DNA of 64,000 nucleotides from Hydrangea macrophylla (lineage: Eukaryota > Streptophyta > Magnoliopsida > Cornales > Hydrangeaceae). The notes under the pieces are model-generated. The model worked only from the letters and a program-made list of their open reading frames with translations. It was not told the DNA's origin and made no database searches. The DNA is taken from contig CM066994.1 of assembly GCA_033977485.1 (NCBI GenBank), positions 85,250,871-85,314,870 on the forward strand, read 5' to 3'. Each line of letters begins with the position of its first letter. Position 1 is the first letter of the stretch. This document shows positions 12,662-24,823 of this stretch, piece by piece. The position numbers and the translations under genes were made by a program.

Positions 12662-12680
12662 CACCCCCAAACCTACATTT
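12662..12680 (-). other. Polypurine tract of element B
   Basis: On the minus strand the bases before the LTR read TGTAGGTTTGGGGGTGTG, a G-rich tract in the position of the plus-strand primer. The 'GTTTGGGGGTG' form is common next to plant Ty3/Gypsy 3' LTRs. Confidence 0.7.
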
Positions 12681-15187
12681 TGCTAGTCCTCGAGCAAAAC
12701 TAAAATAAAAATTAAAATTATAATAACATACTACTCCATTTTCGCATGGATCACGATTGCATTTAGCATATGCAACAAGCCTTTTAAACCCCTAGGTGTC
12801 CCCAGTCGGACGAGTGAAGTCTCGTGAGGGTTCTCATCAACAAGTCACCCACAACCATCTTTATTAACTTGTAAATTTAAAAAGGTTTATTTAAACAAAA
12901 AACAAAACAATCAATACTCCTTATCATAGAACGATGATGTGAAATAGAATAACGAACAAGAAGAAACGGAATCAAATGTCTACTTACATCATGAAAAACA
13001 ATCATAAGCACATGTATCGTATAAATCCATAGAGTTTCTCATAAAATTGCACGTGTGTGATATGGTAGTCAAATGAACACGCACATGTCATGAACTTGGA
13101 ATATAACTCGGATGACCATCTAACTATGCTTCGACTACGAATCTCACAATGTTAATTACACTCTAAAATGAAACACTCAGAAACAGGTGTAATTTTTCTA
13201 AAATATGTGAGTAATGGAAATATGTTTTCAAAACGAGAAATGCTTACATATGACTGGAAAAAGACGCATGACACGAAAGAACGGTAATCTCATGGATAGG
13301 ATGCCAATAATCAAGAAAAATTAATCATTACCATGTTTTAATCCCCCTCCCATCGTTTTCATATCCAAACCATGTTTCCTAAGATCAAATAGGACTTTTC
13401 AACGGTTCTAATGTGGCTTGGGCAATGAAAAAGGATAGAAAGGATTCATTAGGTAGTTTTCAGAATGACATTGTAAGGCATGTTCGATTTCTTTCATTCT
13501 CTCTTCTACCAACTTCATCTTTTCATTCTCTTCTTTTTTTTTTTTTATTCCTTCTCTCTTTTTTTTTCAACCTTTTCTTTACTTTTCTCTCTTTTCCCTT
13601 TCTTTTCGTTGCTTTTGAAACAAATATTCAATAAATAACAAGGCAACCACCCCAAACATCATCTTATTTTCTTCTTCTTCTCAATCACACATCGCCTTAA
13701 CACCACTAAAAGTTTATCAATCTTTTAGTGATGAACTCCAAGTTGGACAAATTGGAGCAAAAATAGGATAATGGTAGTTAAAGAAAAAGGCATTTTAATG
13801 GCTCAAAGGGCGAACTAAGGACATTTATCATTTATTTGGATAGGACAAAAGTCAAAAGGGTGGAAAACAAAGAAGGCCTAAAATCATGTCCTAGGTGATA
13901 CGATTTTTCAACGTTTACGTTAGAAGATTATTTAGCATGGTAGCAAATATTTTAACTTGACTATCAACCAAAACAAGAATAATGAGACTAAACAAGTTAA
14001 TGCGCTATTTCAATGAAATTCGACAAACACAATATGTATTTATAACCCTCTAAAAAGAAAAGATAGGCTCAAAACCTCACCGGGTCTAGTCTCCAACTTG
14101 TGTTATCTAGAAATCCGAATCATATTATAGTTCACATCAAACATGTATTCAAGCGACTACGTGCAGTGCATAGCTTTGTGTGCAAAACTATGATATAAAA
14201 CTACGATTCAAACAATACATGACCTAAAACATTCAATCATGACTTTAGCAAATATTTAATCACATCTTCTCATGTTTATCATTCTATAATAATCATAGTT
14301 ACATAACAAGAAGTATCGACTAGAAATTGCAAAACCGTAGGTGACGTCGTTTACTTAAGCACAAGAATCGAAATTTTTTGAAAAATTGCAGTATAATGTG
14401 CATGCGTGTGCATACCCCCAAATCTAAACCTTTCATTGTCCCCAACGAAACAATAAAATGAAAGAAAGGAGAGTACGTAAAAAAGGAACGATAATACCTC
14501 GATCTCGGCAATCACAAACAGGTGAACACAAAGGAATATGGCAATAAAGTTCAATGTTACCTGTTATTTCTTGATAAAAGACGAACAAAGAAAATAATCA
14601 AAGCAGCTAAAAGAACTATAACTAAACTAAACGAAATTAAATAAACTATAAGAATTAACAACACTATAAAGACAACACGAAAATAAACTATAAAAGGAAA
14701 GAAAAGATAACCAGAACTTATGAAAATAACAAACGACTCGATCTACAAGGACCTAAGAAACAAAAACAGAAGAGTAAAAACTACTCAAACAGGTGGGGAA
14801 GAAGGATATAGAAAATAAAAGAAAAAAATTAGGAAAAATGGGGAATCACACGAGCGGTCAGCGTGAGCGGCCGTCGCGCGCGCGAATCCCTAATTTTTTT
14901 AATTTTTTTTTGAAAATCTCGCGCGAGCGAGACAGCTTCGCGCCCGCGAATCCAAGCGCGCGCAGAACCTGAGAGCTTATAAAAACAATAACCAAAAATT
15001 TTACTAAGGCACAGGCTCGCACGAGTCGGCCGCACGCGCGAGAACGGTATTTCTCGTGGCTTACTTATTTTATGTATATTAAGTAAAAAATAAAATTACT
15101 CTGACCCCCAAACCTGTTCAGAAAGACCACAACTGACTCAAAAAGATCCAAAAATGACCAAAAATCAGTAAAACAAAATAATTAAAG
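12681..15187 (-). other. Non-coding 3' interior of B
   Basis: There is no pol similarity in any frame. The region is AT-rich, with T-rich runs at 13525-13620. A second CpG-dense patch at 14845-15060 (GCGCGCGCGAA, CGCGCGAGCGAG) resembles the patch inside the LTR. Small ORFs at 13413-13634 and 14320-14554 are low-complexity and not supported. Confidence 0.65.
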
Positions 15188-15205
15188 CTTGGGTTGCCTC
15201 CCAAG
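15188..15205. other. Perfect hairpin CTTGGG-TTGCCT-CCCAAG
   Basis: This is an 18-bp inverted repeat with a 6-bp stem just beyond the protease end. On the coding strand it reads CTTGGGAGGCAACCCAAG. I recall this sequence type as frequent at the 3' side of plant Ty3/Gypsy coding regions, where it may act in RNA structure or termination; its role is inferred. Confidence 0.6.
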
Positions 15206-15360
15206 AAGCGCTAACTTTTATGTCTTCAGCTAGACCATGCTCATGGAAGTCGTAACTCGGACTGTGAACCTCTTAAGATATCAGGGCGACTCCGGTGGAA
15301 AGCAGAAAGAACATCACTATGAGTCAATTCATTCAACGGTTCATCTAGCTCATGTTCACA

Positions 15361-16634
15361 TCAATTTCTCACCTTTCGAGTAACTTCATCGTTAGGGTCC
15401 AAGTTATTTGCATTCATCTGCTCATTATTCACTATATTATTCCCCTCACTCATATGTAGTGCATTATTAGGTTCAATATTCCGTATAACCTCACTACCCT
15501 CCCTGCATAGATAATCATCATCTTTGGGAGGTTGATCGACATCATTAAACACGTTTAATTTTAAGTTCAAATTCCCGAATGACACTTCCATCACCCCCGT
15601 TCGACAATTGACACGCGCATTAGCGGTGGCTAAAAATGGACGACCCAGAATAACAGGGGTGTGCTTCCTAGCATATAGGACAGGTTCGGTGTCAAGGACC
15701 ATAAAATTGACAGGATAAAAACATTGATCAACTTTAACTAAGACGTTCTCGATGATTCCTCTAGGTACTTTGACGGAATGATCCGCTAATTGAATAGTAG
15801 CGGCCGTGGGCTTAAGTTCACCTAGTCCTAGTTGTTTATAAATGTGATAAGGTAAGAGATTAACACCCGCACCTAAGTCAAGGAGAGCCCTATGGATGAC
15901 AGTGTCACCTATGACACATGAAATAGTTAGCGTACCAGGATCCTTATACTTTGGAGGTGAGTGTTGAAAAATAGAACTTACTTTTTCTGTGAGAAAGACC
16001 TTTTTGGAGAATGACTACGCAATTTACGTTTTTGAGTACATAGGTCTTTAAGACATTTAGCATAAGCGGGAATTTATTTAATAGCATCGAGGAATGGAAT
16101 ATTGATTTTAACTTGTTTAAATACCTCAAGTATATCCTCAACCTTTGACCCTTTCTTTGGAAAATTTGATGGTTCATCAACGTTAGGTGGAAAGGGCAAT
16201 TTTGGTATATGATTAGTCAGGGCCGTTTCTTTTTCTTTCTTATTTTGGCTCGTGTCCTTACCCTTCTTTGTATTAGAGTTGATGTTCATATCTATCACAT
16301 TCTCATTTGGAATGTCTATTACCTCTTCTTCTCGTGTAGTCAACCTAGTTGAGACGGCGTTTACTTGCTCATTCGACCCCTTAACCTCGTATTGTCCCTT
16401 AGGGTTTTGAATTGTTTGACTAGGCAACGTCCCCTCATTTCTACGACTCACTACGGTAGCTAGTTGTCCCATTTGGGATTAAAGCTTCACAATGGATTGT
16501 GTGTGTGAGTGCACTATTTGTGCTTGTGCCTGTACTTGTGTTTTGATTTTATTAAGGGACGTCAACACCTTTTCCTCAAAAACGTTACCCCTTGAAGGGT
16601 TCGGATTAGGAGGCGGTTTTTGATATTGATTAGG
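15361..16634 (-). pseudogene. gag-PR linker and retropepsin of element B
   Basis: Continuing gag's frame, the minus strand encodes a polar linker. It ends in an Athila-typical 'LPFPPNV ... ILEVFKQVKINIPFLDAI' segment broken by TAA at about 16479 and 16074. A one-base frameshift near 15983 leads into the protease: 'PPKYKDPGTLTI', then the active-site region LLDLGAGVNLLPYHIYKQLG, and at 15702-15600 ILGRPFLATANARVNCRTG. In Athila-type proteases the site is usually DLGAS, so Ser is Gly here. The frame stops at 15361 and no RT follows. Retropepsin would process the gag polyprotein; this copy is inactive. Confidence 0.85.
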
Positions 16635-18014
16635 TTAAAACTGGGGTCGATATGCATTAGGAAAATTAGTTGCCTCATTAGGATTATTATTATTATTTTT
16701 CCACGAGAAGTTAGGATGGTTTCTCCATGGCGCATCCAAATTATTAGTAGTTGAAATATAATTATTTCGTGGGTATCGTTGAATAGAATTATTGTGTTGC
16801 TCCACGAATTCCGAAAATTGACTCGTTGATGGACATGCAAGGATAGAATGTGAAGGATCGAAACATATTGTACATACTTCATGAGTGGGTGGGGCTGTTG
16901 TTTGGTTCATTGTTAAAACTCGATCAAGTTTTTTAGATAGTTCCTGAAATTCTATTGAGTGGCTTGACTCAAACTTTACCTCACGTTTGGGTTGCAGATG
17001 ATACCCCTCAGAACGTACCGACATAGCCCGATGCATCGAGTTCTCGTTTAACGTTTCAAAAAATTTCCAAGCCTCGTCGGCGCTTTTGTGTAGGAAAGTA
17101 CCTGCACAAACGGCATCGACGGTATTACAAACAGAGGGAATAAGTCCCTCGTAAAAAACATGTACCAACTGCCACTTAGGAACCTGATGATGTGGGCAGG
17201 AACGTAATAATTCTTTAAATTTCTCCCATGTGTCATAAAGTGTTTCCCCATCTTGCATCACAAAATTAGTTATAGATTTTCTTATCTGATTAGTTCTTGT
17301 GATTGGGAAAAACTTTTGTAAAACTGCGTTGTGTAAGGCTTCCCAAGTTTTAATCGTGTTTGGCTCAAATGATTGAAGCCAATACTTCGCTTTATCCTTT
17401 AAAGAGAATGGGAAGAGACGCAGTTTTAATTCATCATCAGTGAAATTTTGGATTTTTAATGTAGAGCATATATCTTGGAAATCCCCTAAGTGATGATAAG
17501 GGTCTTCATTTATACGTCCATGGAAAGAAGGAAGTAACGAGATGGTAGACGACTTTATCTCAAAGTGAGATGTCGTCACCTCCGGTAATTCGATACCTGC
17601 TTGAGGCGTGTAAGTCGTATGAATAAAATAATCTTTAAGCGGAGGAGGTGGCGGTATATTAGGGTTATTTCCGTTGTTTCCGTTGTTTCCAATGTCGGCC
17701 ATTGGAATAGGTTCTATGTTAATAAAGCTTGGTTTCTTTAGGTTTTTAAGGGTACTACGTATTTCGGACTCAAACAACGATGATGGTTTCGGAGTTAATT
17801 CGTCTTCTATGTTTAACTTAGTTCTAGAAGTTATGTTTGAATACTTGTTAATTTTTAATGTATGTTCAAGTTCAACATCGCAAGGTTTTAATTCCGGTTT
17901 ACTTGAGCGTGTACCAAACATAAACTTACAAGAAAATAAACTAAAACCAAAAACTGACTCAAATAATAAAAAAAAACAAATAGCAATCACGCAACTAAGA
18001 TAACTAGCACTCAA
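16635..18014 (-). CDS. gag: gag of element B (nearly intact core)
   Basis: This is an open frame of 459 codons. The start is more likely the internal Met at 17921 (MFGTRSSKPELK), because the first 31 residues are a hydrophobic run read from leader sequence. From about residue 160 it shows the classic plant gypsy gag fold: SFHGRINEDPYHHLGDFQDI, FPFSLKDKAKYWLQSF, then 'ITNFVMQDGETLYDTWEKFK' and CPHHQVPKWQLVHVFYEGL. A CX2CX4HX4C zinc knuckle (CTICFDPSHSILAC) lies near residue 385, and an Asn-rich tail follows. The frame ends at a TAA (16635-16637), after which the same frame continues as PNQYQKPP. That stop is therefore probably a nonsense mutation in a gag-PR polyprotein. Assignment to the Athila branch is from motif style and is moderately certain. 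Confidence 0.85.
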   Translation of the reverse strand: MSASYLSCVIAICFFLLFESVFGFSLFSCKFMFGTRSSKPELKPCDVELEHTLKINKYSNITSRTKLNIEDELTPKPSSLFESEIRSTLKNLKKPSFINIEPIPMADIGNNGNNGNNPNIPPPPPLKDYFIHTTYTPQAGIELPEVTTSHFEIKSSTISLLPSFHGRINEDPYHHLGDFQDICSTLKIQNFTDDELKLRLFPFSLKDKAKYWLQSFEPNTIKTWEALHNAVLQKFFPITRTNQIRKSITNFVMQDGETLYDTWEKFKELLRSCPHHQVPKWQLVHVFYEGLIPSVCNTVDAVCAGTFLHKSADEAWKFFETLNENSMHRAMSVRSEGYHLQPKREVKFESSHSIEFQELSKKLDRVLTMNQTTAPPTHEVCTICFDPSHSILACPSTSQFSEFVEQHNNSIQRYPRNNYISTTNNLDAPWRNHPNFSWKNNNNNPNEATNFPNAYRPQF

Positions 18015-18404
18015 CTACTGTGATGCATGTAAATTATCCTGTAATGTAGTGACCACGTCAATTCCCAGCGCCCTGGGTGTCCTAGCTAATGAAATGCAAT
18101 TAACCCTAAACTAATGCAAATAGTGCGTCACAGCGCCCTGACTTACAGTGGTTTGAAGCGAGTTTCACAAGAAGCAATTTACTTGAATTTTTTTTTTTGC
18201 ATAAGCTCCTTTGACGAGCACAGTTACTCCACTCGAAACGCTAGAATTTTGAGTTCCTAACAAATTACACAAATAAAAGAAAAGTTAGTAACTTAAAACA
18301 AAAACGACAAATTAGAAGAAAAAAAAATAACAAATAAATAAAACCTAATCTAGTATTTACGAATTAACTAAACTAAGATTCTAAAACTAAAGGTAGTAAT
18401 GTAA

Positions 18405-18422
18405 TCACCGGCAACGGCGCCA
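18405..18422 (-). other. Primer binding site of B (tRNA-Asp type)
   Basis: On the minus strand this reads TGGCGCCGTTGCCGGTGA, eight bases after the LTR end. It differs by one base from the tRNA-Asp complement widely used by Athila and Tat elements. Confidence 0.85.
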
Positions 18423-18430
18423 AAAATTGA

Positions 18431-19228
18431 TGTTGTCAAAATCAAGATATAAAAGTATACTTTACTTTTCTAAAGATTTGCAGTGTGGAAGTAAAGGTTG
18501 AACCCATAGAGATTAATTAACTACCGCGCTTTAATTTTAAAACCTAAATTTAGCTAATTTAAGAAAAATAGATTTTGATTTGATTTTAATTAAACTAATA
18601 ATAATAAAAGTAAATCTAAATTATGAAAGTAATTAAATATTTGTTTTTATAATAAGTTTAAGGAACCTAGGATTGCAAATCCACCACTAACTTCATAATA
18701 AGTGTATTTACGAATTACTTTAGCTTATTAAGTTGGATGATAATGGGAAATTGTAGCTACAAGCCCAATTCCTCCATCAAGAAAATAACTATGGTTCAAG
18801 CACCAACATAATCCATCTTTGGTTAGCACGAATTATCCCACACTAAACTAGGGTTGTGGTATAATCCGTCTAATCTAGGCATGGACTATTCGGATACTTG
18901 ATAGCACAATTCAATTTAAGCACCATTACATGTAAATAATCTAAACAAGCACAGCAAGCATAGATCATTAGCACACTACCATCAAAATAGACCTAAGACA
19001 AGAGTAAACTTTGAAAGTAACGATTTAATCAATAAAAGCACGATTTATTTATAAAAATCCTCGGAACATGTAACTGTCATCCATACATAATAAAACAAAA
19101 ATAAAAACATAAAATACACCCTATTACTTGGCTAGGGTTTTATTGAAACCCTAGATCTAGGTTTAAGCGGCCATAGAATTGATGAACGGCAAGAGCTTGA
19201 CGGAGGAGGCCATGGGAATCCTTGGTCT
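18431..19228 (-). repeat. 5' LTR of B, inner part
   Basis: This starts (plus view) TGTTGTCAAAATCAAG next to the PBS. It continues at 27295-27822 after element G. From 18804 it matches the truncated 3' LTR at 11710. Confidence 0.9.
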
Positions 19229-20099
19229 TGTCACGCCCCGGAACAGCATAAATAGAGAAAAATAAATTTCCTTTATGGGTCCATAGGGAATGACGGGTGA
19301 ATAACCGCGTTGTCATCTACTCAAACCAATAAACACCACGATAGGGAGGATGCTATTCATAGAACATATCTTATTAACATAATCAGAGGCTACAACGGAA
19401 AATATAAAAGGTATGAAAGCAACAGATGCCCAAGTACCAATTATAAAAGTCTACTAAAACTATTACAACAGCTGGCTTATAGTCTCAGGCCTATAACAAT
19501 AATAACAGCAGTACAACAGATAAAAACTAACTATTACAAGCAGCACGTCTTCTTCTCCAAGCCTTCAGCTCCAAGACCGGCAGAACATCAGTCTCTCGTC
19601 CTCAAGTCCTGCGAAGCTCTAGACATTGGAATGTCCAGGGCATAAACGCCATCAGCTTTGAATACAAAGCTGAGTGAGTACATTAAACAACACTCCTCAC
19701 CGCTATTATTCAGCATCTTAAAATGCGGTTAATCTCTTAACAATGGCGTCACTCACGGACATAGCAAAGGTCTCATTAAACTGTATATGAATCAATAATA
19801 ACAGAAATCATATTTAAGTGAAAACAATAATAACGATCATGGAATAAATATCTCATCACGTATTCACCAAATCCATGCATGTAACCCATGCAATCACCCA
19901 TGCATATACCTTTACGTCGGGACGCTGAATCCACGACTGAACCATCATCATACTAAACATTCCCATATTCACATCCATATCCATGTTCTTATTCTCATCC
20001 GTATCCATACGTCGATCCCATAATACCAATCTGAAAACCATTCGTCGATACAGTAATGCCAATCGGAATCACCCGACTAGGCAATAGATCCCAAAATCC

Positions 20100-20305
20100 C
20101 TTGATAGGGTTACCGGTCGTCTACACGGTACCACCTATCTGTAAACGATAGAACGGCACATCGGACGTCTTCAACGTTGCGTATACCCTCACTGGTCGTC
20201 TACACAGCTGAGGATACATTAGAGCACTAGCCGGACGTCTTCAACGGTACACTGGACGTCTTCAACAGTGCATACGCATCACTGGACGTCTTCAACAGTG
20301 AGAGG
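20100..20305. repeat. Hairpin array with GACGTCTTCAA loop (left LTR of G)
   Basis: Four units carry GACGTCTTCAA between short complementary arms: TCACTG/CAGTGA, CACTG/CAGTG, CCG/CGG and a CATCG arm with one change. Two related GGTCGTCTACAC units precede them. The right LTR carries the same array at about 25690-25896, where the CATCG/CGATG arm is perfect (25754-25774). Confidence 0.85.
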
Positions 20306-20849
20306 CGCACTAGGAACTCTAACCATCCCACGTCCACCCGACTCGTCAGCCGTTGATCCCACGGATCCCAAAGTACACATATCTCATTATTCCATATAAA
20401 TCACAGTTCCCCTTTCTCATCATATCTTCTCATCTCTTCATATCAATATCCCATTCCTCATCAGATTCTCTTACCTCTTGACATCACTATCCCATGCATG
20501 CTGACACATGTTGTGAAATGCTCATATACTAAGTACAGAAAATACCACATGCTCTGTATTCAACATATCTACTCATTTCTGATTATTAACGTGCTGTCGT
20601 GTTCCGTTCTACTATTCAGTTTGACAATAACATATGGCAGTTACTTAACCATTAGAGCATCTCATATCGACAGTAAATAATAAACAGTTCATCTTGTAAC
20701 ATTAACATAAACATCATATAAGGCTTACGTAGTATCATGTTGACTAAGCACATATCCAATATCACATATGGTACAGCCATTAACAGCTTGGGTACATTAC
20801 AATCAGCTCATAACATATAATAATAGATAAACAACATTCTGCTCTTACT

Positions 20850-20974
20850 CAATCGATTGGAAATAATGTCAATCGATTGGACTTATGTCAATCGATTGGA
20901 ATCATGTCAATCGATTGAACTAATGTCAATCGATTGAACTAATGTCAATCGATTGGACTAATGTCAATCGATTG
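20850..20974. repeat. CAATCGATTG palindrome array, seven copies
   Basis: There are perfect 10-bp palindromes at 20850, 20870, 20889, 20908, 20927, 20946 and 20965. The right LTR has six (26445, 26465, 26484, 26503, 26522, 26541). The missing unit accounts for the 19-bp length difference between the two LTRs. Confidence 0.95.
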
Positions 20975-21713
20975 GACTCTGTCTTCTTCCTCAAAACTGC
21001 TGGGTTTTATTACAAAACGTTGGGGTCTCATTTCCTCCTCATGCACGTTGTTATACACACATAAACATCACAAAACAAACCTCTTTGAGTGAGTTAATAA
21101 ACTCACCTCTCTCCGGCGTTCTGTTGACGGCGTCCCGAGCTCCGCGACGGCGGCTATGGTGAGTTCTCTTTCCCTCTCTCTGTCTGTCTTTTCTTTCTGG
21201 TCTCCTCTCCTCTTCCTTCTTCTTCTTCTTCTCTTCTTCTTCTTCTTCTCTTCTTCTTCTTCAACCCGAGAGTGTGTGTGTGTGATATATATATACAATA
21301 TATATATGTGTATATATATAAGAGAGTTTGTAGCTCTCTCTCCCAAGGCTGCCAAACTTGGCCCAAGGCCACAAATGAACAAGTATATATAAGGTTTAAG
21401 AGTGCCACACGTTCAAAGCTAAAGGAAAGAAGAAAATGTTTCTCAACTTATGTCAATCGATTGAACTAATGTCAATCGATTGGCAACAGATATTTGTAGT
21501 CAATCGATTGAAGAAGATGGCAATCGATTGATAAACTGCCACATCATGAATTCAGGTCGGTCTGATGGCAATCGATTGGGAACATGTCAATCGATTGGTA
21601 TCCAAAAATGTCAATCGATTGAAAAGAATGTCAATCGATTGGAAACTCAAACTCACCAAAGACTAAGGAAAGTGCAAGGGATATATATATACCTGAAAAT
21701 ACAGGGTATTACA

Positions 21714-22974
21714 TCATCCACCACTCATCAAAAGATTTCGTCCTCGAAATCCGAAGCAACGACCCCTACCACCAAAAAGAAATCCATCTCAGAAGATAGA
21801 ATCTAAAAATGCTCAAGTTCTCGTTTTACGTAAATGATTACCTCAGCGGCCAACGGATTAAGTTCTAAACACACGATACGAAGATATCACTGATCTACAA
21901 ATACTAGGGTTACAACTACCAAATCTTCAGGATTAAGGGATATGAAATTCATATGTCAAACTTCAGGAAAAAGGTTCTAGGTAGCACAATCTAATCATCT
22001 TACAACATCTGAAATGGCTAGTCTCCAAACACACAAGGTTCCTCTCTCAGGTCAAACTCTACGGTGTGAGGGTTCTATTGATCAAGTGTTCAAATCTCAT
22101 CTAAGTAGTAGCGAAGCGTTGCCGTCTACTCTGGTTTCGAAGATGCTTCACACTGTGCTGACGATGTCTCTACTGCGTCATTAGTTGACTGTCTTCTTAT
22201 CTCTGGACTTCTCGTTACGATCGTCAACGTTATTAGTCAGCCTCGTGTTGCACATGACATCCTTGTTAACTCCAGTGTTGTCACCATCATCCTTTAATAT
22301 GCTGACTTGAAAGCATTGTGACTCTAACATCGTAGTTGTTGATTCGAACTTCCTCATGTGTCTCTAAATTCCCACGTATTATTAATATAATCATCTCTCG
22401 AGATTGTACCATCCGTTGAATACTCGTTCTGCTTCCACGTACTAATCAAATAGGTTAGACAGGACTACGTACTGATATCGTGAGTCGATCTATTGTATAA
22501 CATCTTGACCGGATGAAAGCAACAGACGATCGATGTCGAAAACATTCTTCTGCGATACTCTTTTGAAAGTTCTGGTGTTGTCTCTGCGTTACTCGTATCT
22601 CTTCTCGTATACTCGCAATCTTCTAGTTCATCCTCTCTTGTTAAGCTACATCTAACAAAAATTGAGATTCTTCATCTCTAATCTCTGTCCAACATACCAA
22701 TGGTTGGCGTAGTCTTTCGATAGGGAGGCAATTGACGTCATATAAGGATGCAATTGATGTCTTATGGGGATGCAATAGATGTTATACAGGGATGCAAATG
22801 ATGTTATATCCATACTTGAACTACTGTCGATCAGTGTCAAACGAGTTGTTTGGATATCTACAATTTATGGTGTAGGCTAATCCTCTTACAATCAATCAAA
22901 CGGGTGCAAAGCTTCCTACAATATCGGGATCATATGTAATACATGATGTAGGTGATGAGTATTGTACCTTCTGT
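21714..22974 (-). other. Non-coding 3' interior of G
   Basis: This lies between gag's stop and the 3' LTR. The LTR-proximal bases (minus: GAGTGGTGGATGA) form the likely polypurine tract. A four-copy ~27-bp repeat around GGATGCAATTGATGT(C/T)ATA lies at about 22722-22812. There is no protein similarity. Confidence 0.75.
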
Positions 22975-24117
22975 CTATCGTCCTTGTCTAAGTTGAGGCC
23001 AATTATTTGTATGGTGAGTCTGCCCTCGTGATACTTGTTGCAACGGAACATTGTGTTGCATCTCTAGTTCTGGACAAAACTTACGAACATGACCAAATTT
23101 ACCACAGTTGAAACATCGTATTCCCCGTCCATTAGATTTCCTTAACGCTCTGCATTCTTGGGAATGGTGTCCAGGTACTCCACAATTATAGCAGATATCT
23201 CGTTCTCTGTGCTGTGTTGGGGTCGTCACGGGTTTTGATTCTTTCTTGTCGGTCTCAAATCTCTTGCGCTTCTGGCGATTGCCTATGTAATTTCTTTCTG
23301 TGTTTCCTTGTTGAACTTGGTTAGCAGCCAACACAATCTGACTGTCCCTTCCTCTCTGATCCGTTAGGAGAAACTGATCGTACTCTGGAAATGTTTTATC
23401 AAAGTGTTGTCCTTCACTAATCTGAGTGTCGTCTTCCAGTTTCGTTGCCATTTCTACCAGAGCTTCAAAAGATTGATCTAAATGTCCTATAGTCATATGA
23501 CGGATATGTGGAACTAGTCCCTGATGATATCTTTTGATCTTTCTTCTTGGCGTATCGATCATATGCGGTGCAAATCGTGATAGCCTCTCGAATTGAGTTG
23601 TATATTCGGGCACTGTAAAACAACCTTGAACTAATTGGATGAACTCCATCTCCCTTTTGTTCTTCTCGGATTCTGGAAAGTACTTTTCTAAAAATCGAGT
23701 CTTGAATGATTCCCAAGTCATCCTTCCTACAGCTTCTTCACCTATCGTAGCTTTCACTGCGTCCCACCAATCTGCTGCTGAGAATGTCAGTTGAAATATA
23801 GCCAAATGTCTTTTCTCAGTGTCAGTACATTCAAGTGTCTCAAATATCAGTTCTATCTGGCGAATCCATTGCTCAGCTTTCCATGCTCCTGTTAATCCGG
23901 TAAAGGTCTCTGGTTGAAGAGCACGAAATTCCTTTAGCAACTTGACTCTCGTCTGACGTACTGGTGCTTCATTGCCGATGACGTGATCCGCACGATTGAT
24001 AACTTGTTCCATGCGACGAATGAAAACTCCGACCATTCCTGTTGGATCTATCTCAGGAGGTACTACATCAGATACTCCATTCAGCTGGCCCTGGTTTCCT
24101 CGAGTCGTCCTAACCAT
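22975..24117 (-). CDS. gag: gag of element G, intact
   Basis: 380 codons with an ATG start (MVRTTRGNQ) and no internal stop. Residues ~65-200 form the retrotransposon gag domain: 'LQPETFTGLTGAWKAEQWI', then FQLTFSAADWWDAVK and TWESFKTRFLEKYFPES. Two CCHC zinc knuckles lie at about 309-322 (CYNCGVPGHHSQEC) and 335-348 (CFNCGKFGHVRKFC). This is chromovirus-style gag. The protein would bind and package element RNA into particles. No protease domain follows, so the frame ends as gag alone. Its intact state, in a copy whose LTRs are nearly identical, suggests that gag is either still used or not yet decayed. Confidence 0.95.
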   Translation of the reverse strand: MVRTTRGNQGQLNGVSDVVPPEIDPTGMVGVFIRRMEQVINRADHVIGNEAPVRQTRVKLLKEFRALQPETFTGLTGAWKAEQWIRQIELIFETLECTDTEKRHLAIFQLTFSAADWWDAVKATIGEEAVGRMTWESFKTRFLEKYFPESEKNKREMEFIQLVQGCFTVPEYTTQFERLSRFAPHMIDTPRRKIKRYHQGLVPHIRHMTIGHLDQSFEALVEMATKLEDDTQISEGQHFDKTFPEYDQFLLTDQRGRDSQIVLAANQVQQGNTERNYIGNRQKRKRFETDKKESKPVTTPTQHRERDICYNCGVPGHHSQECRALRKSNGRGIRCFNCGKFGHVRKFCPELEMQHNVPLQQVSRGQTHHTNNWPQLRQGR

Positions 24118-24799
24118 AACGAGTGCTGGTAGGGTTCAGTGTCGCTACCTACATATGAAAACTATTCGGTCAGACACATTCTATCTTACAGCTCAACCAA
24201 GAACAAAACATGTGGTAACCAATATATAGTACCACTATATAATACGATCACATCAAGCAATACGAATATAATAATATAACCACAGAGGTCAGTCTACCTA
24301 CCAGGTACGCTTAAATGTATCTATGCTCAAGACGAAACTACAACTTCTACGCTTGACGTCAAATCTCAAACATTCTATTTCTATTCTCAAGTTCCAGACT
24401 ACGAGTACTGCTCAACTAACATGTGAGACCACTCAACTAACATGTGGCTCAAGGTAACAGGATAATCTTATCCTTAACCTCTTTCTATTTCTAGGACATA
24501 CTGACTGCTCCGAGATTGCTTCGGGATTTGTCAGCGTCTAACATCCAACGGCTCTATATTTAGGTTCTCCACCACCACAACTAACTCTCGATGCCTGTTC
24601 TCCGCTAACTCAGCTATCCACATCCTTATTGGTTCCAACAATTACTATCTTCCAAAGAAACATCCTCAGATAGATTCTTCCAACCTCTTATCTGTGTGAC
24701 AAGATAACAGTTCTATCTCATCTCAGCTAATCCTCATGCTACCGATATTAACTTAGAATTCAGGTTCGAACACCAAAGACAAGCGGTTAACAACTAAAA
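24118..24799 (-). other. Leader of element G
   Basis: About 680 bp lie between PBS and the gag ATG. They are AT-rich, with no ORF of note. A short direct repeat (CTCAACTAACATGTG twice near 24411-24444) is the only structure seen. Confidence 0.7.
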
Positions 24800-24816
24800 C
24801 CTAGGCTCTGATACCA
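24800..24816 (-). other. Primer binding site of G (initiator Met)
   Basis: On the minus strand this reads TGGTATCAGAGCCTAGG, seven bases after the LTR end. TGGTATCAGAGC is the standard complement of plant initiator tRNA-Met. Confidence 0.95.
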
Positions 24817-24823
24817 AAAATCC

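Larger units (their letters stand above)
19229..21713 (-). repeat. 3' LTR of G
   Basis: 2485 bp, matching 24824-27289. It contains a GACGTCTTCAA hairpin array (about 20100-20305), seven CAATCGATTG palindromes at 19-20-bp spacing (20850-20974), and eight more at 21454-21641. It also holds a CTT/TC microsatellite (21199-21262) and a TA/TG run (21273-21320). ORFs over the microsatellite are artefacts of repetition. Confidence 0.95.

Noticed and set aside
15944..16180. Alternate-frame ORFs around B's linker and gag (also 16562-16882, 17048-17251, 17674-18003)
   Set aside because: They are shadows of gag-PR in other frames, without domain similarity.
17922..18014. Signal-peptide-like N-terminus of B's gag
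   Set aside because: The hydrophobic run is read from leader DNA. The internal Met at 17921 fits gag starts better.
19856..20062. Met/Asp-rich minus ORF (copy at 25451-25657)
   Set aside because: It lies in LTR sequence with low-complexity ATCCATATCCAT words and no domain.
21068..21469. Arg/Glu- or Leu/Phe-rich ORFs in the LTRs of G (also 26644-27045)
   Set aside because: They come from CTT, TC and TA/TG microsatellites, and are identical in both LTRs because the LTRs are copies.
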